Part shown: positions 20,790 through 28,494 of the stretch, piece after piece
How the letters are laid out: every line of letters starts with the position of its first letter
Numbering within the stretch: position 1 is the first letter of the stretch
From: Rahnella sikkimica
GTDB lineage: Bacteria; Pseudomonadota; Gammaproteobacteria; Enterobacterales; Enterobacteriaceae
Direction of reading: 5' to 3'
Assembly: GCF_002951615.1 (NCBI RefSeq)
Contig: NZ_CP019062.1
Coordinates: 1,178,001 to 1,242,000 of the forward strand
Length of the DNA: 64,000 bases
Made by a program: the position numbers and the translations under genes
Notes under the pieces: generated by a model
Told to the model about the DNA's origin: nothing
What the model saw: only the letters and a program-made list of their open reading frames with translations
Databases searched by the model: none

Positions 20790-21011
20790 TCACCGGGTTA
20801 TTTTAACACCCCCTTCTTCATCGATAATGAAGTCAATGACATTGTCATCTTCATCATTTAAATAAAAATAAACCTTGCCCGTATAGGGTTCCCTATATTC
20901 AAATTTAATACTGTACATCAATTCGTTAACGGTAAACTCGGGATAGCAAGCACGAATGACATTCCGTACTTGCATATCTACCACCGGGGGTACTGACACA
21001 AAAAATGGCAT
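20790..21011 (-). CDS. Small acidic hypothetical protein
   Basis: A 73-residue ORF on the opposite strand to the hcp islet, starting MPFFVSVPPVV. A TAGGCG element about 9 bases before the ATG could serve as ribosome-binding site. The C-terminal half is acidic (LNDEDDNVIDFIIDEEGG). The composition and alternating pattern look like a real small alpha/beta protein, but I know no family for it and no function can be given. It could be an antitoxin- or immunity-like protein, given the setting. Confidence 0.4.
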   Translation of the reverse strand: MPFFVSVPPVVDMQVRNVIRACYPEFTVNELMYSIKFEYREPYTGKVYFYLNDEDDNVIDFIIDEEGGVKITR

Positions 21012-21272
21012 TTTTAGCGCCTATCAGAATTTTCTTTTTATGGCATTAAACTATCTAAAATTTCACTTAAAGCAAAGAGATTTTGTAAAAGATTAAGAAG
21101 GCTCCGTTCAAAAGGGGGAGCGGGTCTGGAATGGGATAAAACCACTTTCTGTAATTTTACTAATTTTAAATAAAATCAGATAGTTAAAAGTGTTGCGCTG
21201 GGGCGAGAGTTAACCAACCATGAGTTATTACTCAAACCGTCCTCTTAACGCTGTTATTGGGCGTTTTGGAAC

Positions 21273-21470
21273 TCAAATTTTAGTCATTTGAAGTTCAGGT
21301 TTAGGCATGAAGTAGGGGATCTCACGGAATGTAACCAGTTCATTCACGTTGGCCTGGTGTTTACAAACCCGGCACTCAATGGCAGATACGGTTTCAGAAG
21401 AGACGGACTCGGAAGAGGCAGTAAAGCGGTCACAGCCACACTTTTCACAGATGATTTTTATGTCAGGCAT
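21273..21470 (-). CDS. Small zinc-ribbon-like protein
   Basis: A 65-residue ORF with two CxxC pairs: CEKCGC near residues 8-13 and CRVC near 33-36, the spacing of a rubredoxin/zinc-ribbon knuckle. A weak AGAG element precedes the ATG. Similar orphan zinc-ribbon peptides occur in enterobacterial accessory DNA and phages. It may bind zinc; the role is unknown. Confidence 0.45.
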   Translation of the reverse strand: MPDIKIICEKCGCDRFTASSESVSSETVSAIECRVCKHQANVNELVTFREIPYFMPKPELQMTKI

Positions 21471-21825
21471 TTTAACTCTAAGAGCAAACGGTCAAATTAA
21501 GGAGAATATTAAGAATCATCCTATTTCAATGCAGAGTACAGCTATTTTTTCTTTCGAACCGAAAAGACAACCTAAAGAGTGCTGGAGATGACAAATCCTT
21601 TGAATTCGCGGGACGATCACAGCAGTTTCCCCGGGTCATACCAGGCGGAGATAACTTACTCGTATCAAGCGAGGGGCTGTAGTGATGAATCACTATCATG
21701 GGCGTGCATGACAAAAATAGTTTATGAGTTGAATTATAATAGGTATCAACTATCACACTAATAAATAATGTCGCGGAAGGAATTGCCGATAACCACTGCA
21801 GTCATTACTTCATACGGTACAACTG
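21471..21825. other. Gap without a supportable gene
   Basis: About 355 bp between the zinc-ribbon ORF and the PAS-chemotaxis gene. Short ORFs exist on both strands (for example 21579-21761 + and 21526-21756 -), but neither has a convincing ribosome-binding site, composition or motif. It probably includes the promoter of the downstream transducer. Confidence 0.4.
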
Positions 21826-23148
21826 ATGCGCCTGAGTACTTTTAAAAACGCTTTATCTGCTCTGTTACGTCTAAGAATTCCTGGCTCTGCTGCTTCATTC
21901 GAAGCACTTAGTAAGTCTATGCCAGTAATTGAATTTAGTGCCGAGGGGATAGTCCTGAGAGCCAGCCCGTTATTTCTTGCGACGATGAGTTATCGGGATG
22001 ACGAAATCATGGGTTGTCACCACAGTATGTTCTGCCCGGATTCACTCGTGAACTCCCCTGAGTACAGGTTGTTTTGGCAGCGTCTGGCTGCGGGTGAAAG
22101 TTTTAATGATAAATATCTGCGATTGGCTAAAGGCGGGCGTTCCGTATGGCTTGAGGCCAGCTACATCCCGGTCACTGATTCTAAAGGCCGGGTCGTTAAA
22201 GTTGTTAAAATTGCAGCAGACATTTCTTCCCGAATGCAATCTGCCCTTGAACAAGAGTCAATTATCAACGCCATAAGTCGTTCGATGGCCGTGATTTCAT
22301 TCACTCCCGGAGGAGAGGTTCTTGCCGCGAACGAAAACTTCCTTAAAACCACCGGTTACAAACTCGATGAAGTCAGGGGCCGGCATCATAAGATGTTTTG
22401 TTCCGAGGCTCTGTTCAAGAGTGAAGAGTACCGACACTTCTGGGAAAGGCTTAACCAGGGGGAATTTTTTTCTGGCCAGTTCCCACGACTTAACCGAAAT
22501 GGGAAGGCCATTTGGCTCCGGGCTACTTATAATCCTGTCTTCAATAGCGATGGACAGCTTTATAAAATAGTGAAATTTGCTTCAGAAGTGACTGAGCAAG
22601 TCCTGCGTAACCAGCAGGAACACGATGCCGCAGTCCACGCATGGAATATGGCTATTCAAACCAGAGGGAGTGCTCAGGCGGGTGCCGGGGTTATTGAAGG
22701 AAGCATAAGGATTATTGATAAGATTGCAGAAGGTATGAACACGGTTTCCGATGATATATCTCTTCTTAACCGTCAGTCTGTCAGTATTGACGAAATAGTC
22801 GATACCATCCGAGGTTTTGCCACTCAGACCCGACTTATAGCATTAAATGCTGCCATTGAGGCTGCCCGTGCCGGAGCATCCGGAAGGAGTTTTGCGGTAG
22901 TGGCCGCAGAAGTCCGTAATCTGGCGGCCAGCGTTAGCATCGCTACAGAGGAAATTGAACGGGTGGTGAAAGACAACAATCAGCTCGCAAAAGAAGTCCT
23001 GAGAGGTATTGAAATTAGTCTTGAGAACACTTATCAGGGCGTCACACTCATGCGAAAGGCGGGTGAGGTGATGGCCAGTATCCAGAATGATTCAGAACGT
23101 GTAGAAGCGGCTGTAAAAAATGTTGCCAGTTCTGTGACTCTGAAATAG
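21826..23148 (+). CDS. Soluble PAS-PAS-methyl-accepting chemotaxis transducer, BdlA-like
   Basis: A 440-residue signalling protein with two consecutive PAS domains (about 30-150 and 152-270), each with the HH.MFC element that resembles a haem- or flavin-PAS subtype ([10 protein letters not shown] and [10 protein letters not shown]). A short MCP signalling hairpin follows (about 300-430) with the conserved tip [32 protein letters not shown]. No transmembrane helix is evident, so it should be cytoplasmic. The layout and size match Pseudomonas BdlA, a 417-residue biofilm-dispersion regulator with PAS-PAS-MCP order. It lies 3 kb after the adhesin secretion operon, which makes a role in adhesion control an attractive guess. 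No strong Shine-Dalgarno is visible before the ATG. Confidence 0.85.
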   Translation: MRLSTFKNALSALLRLRIPGSAASFEALSKSMPVIEFSAEGIVLRASPLFLATMSYRDDEIMGCHHSMFCPDSLVNSPEYRLFWQRLAAGESFNDKYLRLAKGGRSVWLEASYIPVTDSKGRVVKVVKIAADISSRMQSALEQESIINAISRSMAVISFTPGGEVLAANENFLKTTGYKLDEVRGRHHKMFCSEALFKSEEYRHFWERLNQGEFFSGQFPRLNRNGKAIWLRATYNPVFNSDGQLYKIVKFASEVTEQVLRNQQEHDAAVHAWNMAIQTRGSAQAGAGVIEGSIRIIDKIAEGMNTVSDDISLLNRQSVSIDEIVDTIRGFATQTRLIALNAAIEAARAGASGRSFAVVAAEVRNLAASVSIATEEIERVVKDNNQLAKEVLRGIEISLENTYQGVTLMRKAGEVMASIQNDSERVEAAVKNVASSVTLK

Positions 23149-23770
23149 GGAATAGGAAAAACCTCTGTTAATGACTAATGCAATGCTTAACAAATTTTAG
23201 TCAATTGTTTTTTATGAAGATTTTCAGCGGTTGACAGAGTTCTGAAAGCGCAGGTCTTCCTGCAAAGAGTAAAATGATATGGCAATGCCGGAGGGCGTTT
23301 TTGGCCAGATAAAGCTCAGGGTGTGCTGTTAACTCAGGCTATTTTGCCTGCGGATGCAGCACAGGAGCGGACTTAGCAAATGCCCGATAACATTACAGCG
23401 CATTACAGTATGCTTTCCCCCTCAATCCCCTTCATACCGCCTGCGCGCCCTTGCGCCCGTCTCTCTTATTTTGGGTTTGCGGGCGAAGTGACGGTAAATA
23501 ACGGTGCTGCAACCCTGAACGTCGGTCCATTCGCGAAGACTCAATTCACTGCGGCTAAACAACAAGTGGTCAAAGAGCCGCTGGGCGTGAACCTGAATTG
23601 CGTGGCAAAGCGTCTTCGCTGAGTGTGACCGTCGAATCGGCCGGGCTGACGGATACGCGCGAGTTCCGTGCGGCCAGCTCAACGGCAAAATACGCCGGTT
23701 TATATCTTTAATGCAGGTCGGAAACCGTCTTTATCTGTACCGCAATATTGTGCGGCAGTGAGGAGGGTGT
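23149..23770. other. Decayed region between the transducer and msrB
   Basis: About 620 bp. Short coding-like fragments in different plus-strand frames run from about 23,460 to 23,710; one reads FAGEVTVNNGAATLNVGPF and, after a frame change near 23,590, another reads SLSVTVESAGLTDTREFRA before a stop at about 23,710. This resembles the C-terminal beta-sandwich of a secreted or glycoside-hydrolase-like protein broken by frameshifts, but I cannot identify the parent. I see nothing supportable in 23,149-23,400. Confidence 0.3.
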
Positions 23771-24145
23771 TTACTCTTCCCCGACGCTTTCAAAATTCAG
23801 AGAGACTGAATTCACGCAATGTCGCAGGTTTTTCTCGGTCAGATATTCGCCTTCGAATACGTGGCCCAGATGCGCCTGACAGTGGGCACAGACAATTTCG
23901 GTTCTGCGCCCGTCGGCATCAGGAACGCGTTCTACCGCACCGGGGATTTCGTCATCGAAAGACGGCCAGCCGCAGTGGGATTCAAATTTGTGCTCTGAGG
24001 TGTACAACGGCGTTCCGCAGCGTTTGCAGACATAGCGGCCCGGTGAAAAATGCGCATTATAAACTCCCGTATGCGGGCGTTCAGTCCCTTTGTCTTCAAT
24101 CACAAAGCGTTCAAATTCTGTGAGGTCATTTTTCATGAGGTTCAT
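23771..24145 (-). CDS. msrB: Peptide-methionine (R)-S-oxide reductase
   Basis: Reduces methionine R-sulfoxide in proteins back to methionine, repairing oxidative damage in the cytosol. The 124-residue protein has the MsrB hallmarks in order: [19 protein letters not shown] (first zinc CxxC), [26 protein letters not shown] (second zinc CxxC) and the catalytic [11 protein letters not shown], where Cys is the nucleophile. Two possible ATGs exist at the N-terminus (residues 1 and 4). Housekeeping E. coli MsrB is somewhat longer (about 137 residues), so this may be a second paralogue. It appears to be transcribed alone. Confidence 0.88.
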   Translation of the reverse strand: MNLMKNDLTEFERFVIEDKGTERPHTGVYNAHFSPGRYVCKRCGTPLYTSEHKFESHCGWPSFDDEIPGAVERVPDADGRRTEIVCAHCQAHLGHVFEGEYLTEKNLRHCVNSVSLNFESVGEE

Positions 24146-24223
24146 TCCTGTTAAATTACGCGTTACGGCTGTTAAATGATTTTACAACCGTAACACTCCG
24201 GTGACAATGTCGTGAGTGTGTGA

Positions 24224-24366
24224 TCGCCAAATCGGGTTGATCATCCGCCGCCGGTAGGGATGAAATACAGCCTTACGCCGCTGGCGCAAACATTGCAGCA
24301 GCCGTTTGTGGCATTTTATGACCGGGCGTTGGCGTTTGGGCCAGCACTGGAAGAGGCGCAGAATAG
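24224..24366 (+). pseudogene. C-terminal remnant of an HxlR-type transcriptional regulator
   Basis: The frame opening after a stop at 24221 reads RVDHPPPVGMKYSLTPLAQ and then a short helix, which matches the wing and C-terminal helix of HxlR-family winged-helix repressors. The DNA-binding N-terminal part is missing. The frame then runs out of homology into the downstream DUF6434 gene. It is interpreted as a truncated regulator. Confidence 0.5.
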
Positions 24367-24570
24367 ATGCAAATTGACTGGCACAGTTCATCACTCACCC
24401 GTACTACCGTCGTGGATAAGAATTACAAAAACACCCAAAATGTGCGTCGTTTCATGGTTGAGCAGTGCGGGGAAGCATTTCGATTCGACCGTGATTTCAT
24501 GGCCTGGATACGGAACGATGTGCCAAAAACTCTGGGGGATGTTGCTGATGAGTGGACGCGCAGGCGTTAA
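24367..24570 (+). CDS. Small DUF6434-domain protein
   Basis: A 67-residue protein starting MQIDWHSSSL. The core DWHS..LTRTTVVD.NYKNTQNVRRFM..QCG..FRFDR.FM.WI and the ending KTLGDVADEW match DUF6434, a short domain of unknown function often found alone or joined to SAP-like domains. It starts within or directly after the HxlR remnant, so the old regulator gene may once have shared its transcript. No good Shine-Dalgarno is seen. Confidence 0.6.
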   Translation: MQIDWHSSSLTRTTVVDKNYKNTQNVRRFMVEQCGEAFRFDRDFMAWIRNDVPKTLGDVADEWTRRR

Positions 24571-24637
24571 CCGGCGGAAGTCATGACGAACAGTGATGCC
24601 TGAACCGTCGTCATCATTCAGCCCGATTGGGTTTAGC

Positions 24638-24666
24638 GGTTGAGCGATCCCAATGATCGCTCAACC
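24638..24666 (+). terminator. Perfect 12-bp hairpin between DUF6434 gene and mesD
   Basis: GGTTGAGCGATC (24638-24649) and GATCGCTCAACC (24655-24666) flank a 5-base loop. It lies between convergent genes, so it probably ends transcription of one or both, although no long T-run follows on either strand. Confidence 0.55.
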
Positions 24667-24725
24667 CGGACTGAATTCTCTTCTAACCCTAAACTGTCTG
24701 GCGGCGTTATTTCGCCAGCCGTTAT

Positions 24726-25757
24726 TTATTTCGCCAGAAGTTCTTTACGGACGATTTCTGCGCCTGCACTTAATGCATCCAGCTTGCCTCTTGCGATACC
24801 ACGAGGTAACGGGATCATGCCGCAGTTGGTGCAAGGATAAAGTTTGTCTGCGTCGACAAACTGCAATGCTTTTCGCAGCGTCGCGGCAACTTCCTCTGGC
24901 GTTTCAATGGTATTGGTTGCGACGTCGATCGCGCCTACCATGACCTTTTTACCCCGAATGAGTTCCAGCAGTTCGATGGGAACATGCGAGTTATGACATT
25001 CGAGTGAAATAATATCAATGTTCGATTTTTGCAGTTTCGGGAAAATCTTTTCGTATTGTCGCCAGTCTGTTCCCAGCGTTTTTTTCCAATCTGTATTGGC
25101 CTTGATGCCATAGCCGTAGCAAATATGCACTGCCGTTTCACATTTAAGCCCTTCAATGGCTCTTTCTAACGTGGCAATTCCCCAGTCATTCACTTCATCG
25201 AAGAACACATTAAATGCGGGCTCATCAAACTGAATGATATCGACGCCCACGGCTTCTAATTCTCTGGCTTCTTCGTTGAGAATTTTAGCGAATTCCCAGG
25301 CGAGTTTTTCACGGCTTTTATAATGGTTATCATAAAGCGTATCGATCATTGTCATGGGACCCGGCAGAGCCCATTTAATCGGCTTGTCTGTTTGCTGACG
25401 TAAGAATTTAGCATCTTCAACAAATACAGACTTTTGGCGGCTCACCGGCCCCACAACGGTCGGCACACTCGCATCATAGCGATCGCGAATTTTAACGATC
25501 TCACGTTTCTCAAAATCAACGCCGTTGAGGTGCTCAATAAACGTGGTGACGAAATGCTGACGCGTTTGCTCGCCATCGCTGACAATATCAATCCCGGCCT
25601 GCTGCTGATCTTCCAGACACAGGCGCAGGGCATCTTGTTTGCCGTCAATTAATTCCTGATCTTGCAGTTTCCAGGGTGACCAAAGCACCTCAGGTTTTGC
25701 CAGCCAGGAAGGTTTCGGTAAACTGCCCGCCGTTGACGTCGGTAATAACTTTTTCAT
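24726..25757 (-). CDS. mesD: MesD-type methionine synthase (MetE catalytic-domain protein)
   Basis: A 343-residue cobalamin-independent methionine synthase made only of the MetE C-terminal barrel. It carries the zinc ligands in HICYGYG and the distal Cys in PCTNCGMIPLPRG, and the start motif TSTAGSLPKPSWL. Full-length MetE is about 750 residues and has an N-terminal folate-binding half that is missing here. Core proteins paired with a DUF1852 protein were named MesD, and MesD needs that partner (MesX); both genes are present here in the right order. ATG 25757 is chosen rather than the upstream in-frame start because it matches the family N-terminus. The exact methyl donor of MesD is not evident from sequence. 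Confidence 0.85.
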   Translation of the reverse strand: MKKLLPTSTAGSLPKPSWLAKPEVLWSPWKLQDQELIDGKQDALRLCLEDQQQAGIDIVSDGEQTRQHFVTTFIEHLNGVDFEKREIVKIRDRYDASVPTVVGPVSRQKSVFVEDAKFLRQQTDKPIKWALPGPMTMIDTLYDNHYKSREKLAWEFAKILNEEARELEAVGVDIIQFDEPAFNVFFDEVNDWGIATLERAIEGLKCETAVHICYGYGIKANTDWKKTLGTDWRQYEKIFPKLQKSNIDIISLECHNSHVPIELLELIRGKKVMVGAIDVATNTIETPEEVAATLRKALQFVDADKLYPCTNCGMIPLPRGIARGKLDALSAGAEIVRKELLAK

Positions 25758-25783
25758 AATAGATGACCCTGTATTTTGGTTAA

Positions 25784-26767
25784 TCAAAGAACGGAACTTG
25801 CTGACCACTGCTCAAGAAGTGTTTGGTAAGGTTTAATGAAATTCTCTTCTGTAAACTTTCCCTGCTCAATGGCTAAGTGACTACGTTCTTCGCGATCATA
25901 AACAATTCGTGTTAACGAATAATCCTGGAAATTCAGGCTCGGCTGATAGCACTTTCCTGCGGCGGAATTAGCGTTGTAAATTTCAGGCCGGTAAATTTTT
26001 TGGAATGTTTCCATCGTGCTGATGGTACTGATAAGTTCAAGATTGGTGTAATCGCTGAGTAAATCACCAGCGAAATAAAAGGCTAAAGGCGCAACACTGT
26101 CTTTAGGCATGAAATATCGGGCATGTAATCCCATTTTGGCGAAATATTCATCCGTCAGGGAAAGTGCATCCTGCTGGTATTCGATGCCCAATACAGGATG
26201 TTCATTACCTGTGCGGTAATAAACGTTTTTACTGGAAACACTCAGACAGATAACCGGCGTTTTATTGAAGCTGTTTTTGTAGGTGTCTGAATTAATAAAC
26301 TGTTTGAAGATGTTCCCGTGCAACTCACCAAAGTTGTCCGGAAGCGTAAATTGGTCTTTGTTCTTATTATGCGCAGGCAGTAAAACGCTAAAATCAAAAT
26401 CCCGCACGTAAGAGGAGAAGTTATTCCCCACAATACCGTCAATGCGTTCGTTGGTCTTTTTATCAATGATATTTGTTTTCAATATTTCAATCACCGGGAA
26501 GGCGTCGGCCTTACCGTCAATATCAATATTCAGCTGCGCAGTAATGATCTCAAGTTCGACGCCATAACGATCGCCATTGGGGTTATCCCAATGCGCCAGT
26601 GAATTGAAACGGTTGTCAATCATCACCAGGGTGTTGCGCAAATTCTCCTGACGTTTTTCACCCCGGGCTAAATTAGCAAAGTTAGTCGTAATACGCGTAC
26701 TTTCTGAGGGGTTATAATTCTCGTCGAAGCAAATGCTCTTAATAGTAAATGCAAATTTTTTATTCAT
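25784..26767 (-). CDS. mesX: MesX, DUF1852 partner of methionine synthase
   Basis: A 327-residue DUF1852 protein that starts MNKKFAFTIKSICFDENY and contains STRITTNFANLARG and the ending YDREERSHLAIEQGKF, features I associate with this family. DUF1852 proteins are the obligatory partner of MesD-type methionine synthases in reported genetic work; their biochemical role is unsettled. The gene is first in a two-gene operon, 26 bases before mesD. A MetR-type site lies about 100 bases upstream of the start. Confidence 0.85.
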   Translation of the reverse strand: MNKKFAFTIKSICFDENYNPSESTRITTNFANLARGEKRQENLRNTLVMIDNRFNSLAHWDNPNGDRYGVELEIITAQLNIDIDGKADAFPVIEILKTNIIDKKTNERIDGIVGNNFSSYVRDFDFSVLLPAHNKNKDQFTLPDNFGELHGNIFKQFINSDTYKNSFNKTPVICLSVSSKNVYYRTGNEHPVLGIEYQQDALSLTDEYFAKMGLHARYFMPKDSVAPLAFYFAGDLLSDYTNLELISTISTMETFQKIYRPEIYNANSAAGKCYQPSLNFQDYSLTRIVYDREERSHLAIEQGKFTEENFIKPYQTLLEQWSASSVL

Positions 26768-26863
26768 TGTTATCCGGCACCCTGATTTATATCTGTAGAT
26801 AATTGCTATGCATAATTTATGCCTGAGTCATTGATTGAGGAAAAGTGATTTGTTTTCATCGAA

Positions 26864-26880
26864 CATGAACGTTCTTCATG
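26864..26880 (-). promoter_or_regulatory. Putative MetR binding site upstream of mesXD
   Basis: The perfect palindrome CATGAA-N5-TTCATG (26864-26880) contains the MetR consensus TGAA-N5-TTCA at 26866-26878. It is centred about 105 bases ahead of the mesX ATG, a suitable place for a LysR-type activator. MetR with homocysteine activates metE in enterobacteria, so it fits the gene function. Confidence 0.7.
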
Positions 26881-27012
26881 ATCAGGTGTAGGTTCGGGGC
26901 CGTGGCGACGAGATGTTCAGGGCTATTCACTGAAACACCTGTACGGAGTGATGAATGAGAGAGGCGGGATTATCGAAGGTCAGCCCCTGCGCAGAAGCTG
27001 ACCTGCCGAACA

Positions 27013-27360
27013 TTATTTCTTCTTATTGAGCATCGACTTTAAATCGGCAAACGGATTGTAAGTGGCTGCATCAATGTCATCTTGCGCGTCTTCGCCCGCC
27101 ACAACGCGTGTGCCGTACAGGTCCGCTTCCGTGTACTTGGAGTGTTCGTGGTCATGACAATACAGACACAATAACTCCCAGTTACTGCCATCTTCCGGGT
27201 TATTGGTATGGTCATGATCGATATGGTGAACCGTTAATTCGCGCAGGTTGGAATAAACAAACTCCCGCGAGCAGCGTCCGCAGACCCAGGGATAGATTTT
27301 GAGTGCTTTCTCACGATAGCCGCTTTCCAGACGCGTGTAGTTTTTTGGGATCAGTGCCAT
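27013..27360 (-). CDS. yajD: HNH-family protein YajD
   Basis: A 115-residue HNH-endonuclease-fold protein, same length and sequence layout as E. coli YajD. It has a CGRCSREF zinc knuckle, the HNH core LTVHHIDHDHTNNPEDGSNWELLCLYCHDHEH and a Lys-rich tail. The cellular substrate is unknown. It stands alone between the mesXD promoter region and the T6SS operon end. A short inverted repeat (26977-26984 with 26997-27004) lies just after its stop and may end its transcript. Confidence 0.9.
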   Translation of the reverse strand: MALIPKNYTRLESGYREKALKIYPWVCGRCSREFVYSNLRELTVHHIDHDHTNNPEDGSNWELLCLYCHDHEHSKYTEADLYGTRVVAGEDAQDDIDAATYNPFADLKSMLNKKK

Positions 27361-27429
27361 GGCGATGTTATCCGTTACAAAGAGATGATGTTAAAAGTCT
27401 GCGCCCAATATATCCCACAATGGGGCGGG

Positions 27430-27456
27430 AGGAAAAATGAAAGCCGTATCGGCTTA
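27430..27456 (-). terminator. Terminator of the T6SS operon, overlapping the tssG stop
   Basis: On the minus strand AAGCCG-ATA-CGGCTT (27455-27441) is followed by TCATTTTT. The stem overlaps the tssG stop codon, so the operon ends immediately after tssG. Confidence 0.7.
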
Positions 27457-28494
27457 TGGGCCTCTGTTCTTTTTGTCCCGGATCCTCCCCAGTTTCATCG
27501 TCACCTGATCCGGCATTTTATCGAGATTATCCTCGCGCAATCCCAGCACCACGTTGTAACCCATCATCAGCGAACGGTCGCCCAGGCGCGGCAGCGGAGC
27601 CAGTTTCATCGGGATAGTGAGTGACAGACTGGCATCGTAATCACAGCCCAGATAGACGCGCAGCAGATCGAATACGTCCTTACCCAACTGACCGCCGGGT
27701 AGCCAGCTTCTGGCTTCCGCTGCGTCTTCAGTAAACATCTCCACCCCAATGCAGTAGTTCGCATCTTCTGTATGACTGCCCAGCACCAGATGGTCGCCCA
27801 GTTTTTGTTGGTCTGAAAACGAGAATTTCGCCCGTTTCCCGGCGGGCATCCGCGTGACTTTATGCGGTTTGACCGTCACCTGCGTATTCGGTGCTTGTGT
27901 GCGGATCACACTGGCAATACCTTCCGCCGTGCGGGTGGTTCTGACCAGCGGTTGCAGTAATGCCAGTAAACGCGAGGCGGGCACGTCGCCGCTGTCGGTG
28001 ATGCCGGTCAGGGCCATCAGGCTGCGCGAGGTTTTATCCGTGCCGCCGTCTTCAAAGGTGGCGGGATAGCTGTACTTTCGCCAGATGCGGTAAAACTGGG
28101 TCATCATCCGGTGGTTGAAAATGTCTAAAAAGGCTTCCAGCGCTTCATGGCCTTCGCGCTTTTGGGCAATGTCATCGATGTAGCTGGTCGGCAGCGGGGA
28201 ATCCACGCCGTACAATCCCATAAACGTGGTGCGCACCGTCGGCGGCGCGTCCGGACGTTGCGGATCCGTTTCTACCGCTTTCAGCTCGCTGACCGGAAAA
28301 CCCATTCCGGGGTGCGGACGAAAGCGCACCGGGTCGTCTTTCGGCGTGAAGGTGCTGCCTATTGGTTTCTGAGCAGACAGTTGTTTTTCCAGCAACTGGC
28401 AGAAGCGGTAGAAGTTAAAGGCGTGCGCCCGGTCGTTGCCGTCACTGTCCCGCCAGAATTCCTTCACGCGCTTTTCGTTATCTTCAGGCGTCAT
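27454..28494 (-). CDS. tssG: T6SS baseplate component TssG
   Basis: TssG (ImpH/VasB) is a baseplate wedge subunit that works with TssE, TssF and TssK. The 346-residue protein shows family motifs such as FNFYRFCQLLE near the start, PVRFRPHPGMGFPVSELKAV, and YGVDSPLPTSY followed by FLDIFNHRMMTQFYRIWRKY. The start is set at 28494, where the ATG overlaps the tssF stop as TGATG; an upstream in-frame start (28536) would overlap tssF by 43 bases. It is the last gene of this T6SS operon. TssE, its usual partner gene, is absent. Confidence 0.9.
   Translation of the reverse strand: MTPEDNEKRVKEFWRDSDGNDRAHAFNFYRFCQLLEKQLSAQKPIGSTFTPKDDPVRFRPHPGMGFPVSELKAVETDPQRPDAPPTVRTTFMGLYGVDSPLPTSYIDDIAQKREGHEALEAFLDIFNHRMMTQFYRIWRKYSYPATFEDGGTDKTSRSLMALTGITDSGDVPASRLLALLQPLVRTTRTAEGIASVIRTQAPNTQVTVKPHKVTRMPAGKRAKFSFSDQQKLGDHLVLGSHTEDANYCIGVEMFTEDAAEARSWLPGGQLGKDVFDLLRVYLGCDYDASLSLTIPMKLAPLPRLGDRSLMMGYNVVLGLREDNLDKMPDQVTMKLGRIRDKKNRGP

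Noticed and set aside
21526..21761. Opposing short ORFs of 60-76 codons in the gap before the PAS-chemotaxis gene.
   Set aside because: No ribosome-binding site, no recognisable motif and mutual overlap.
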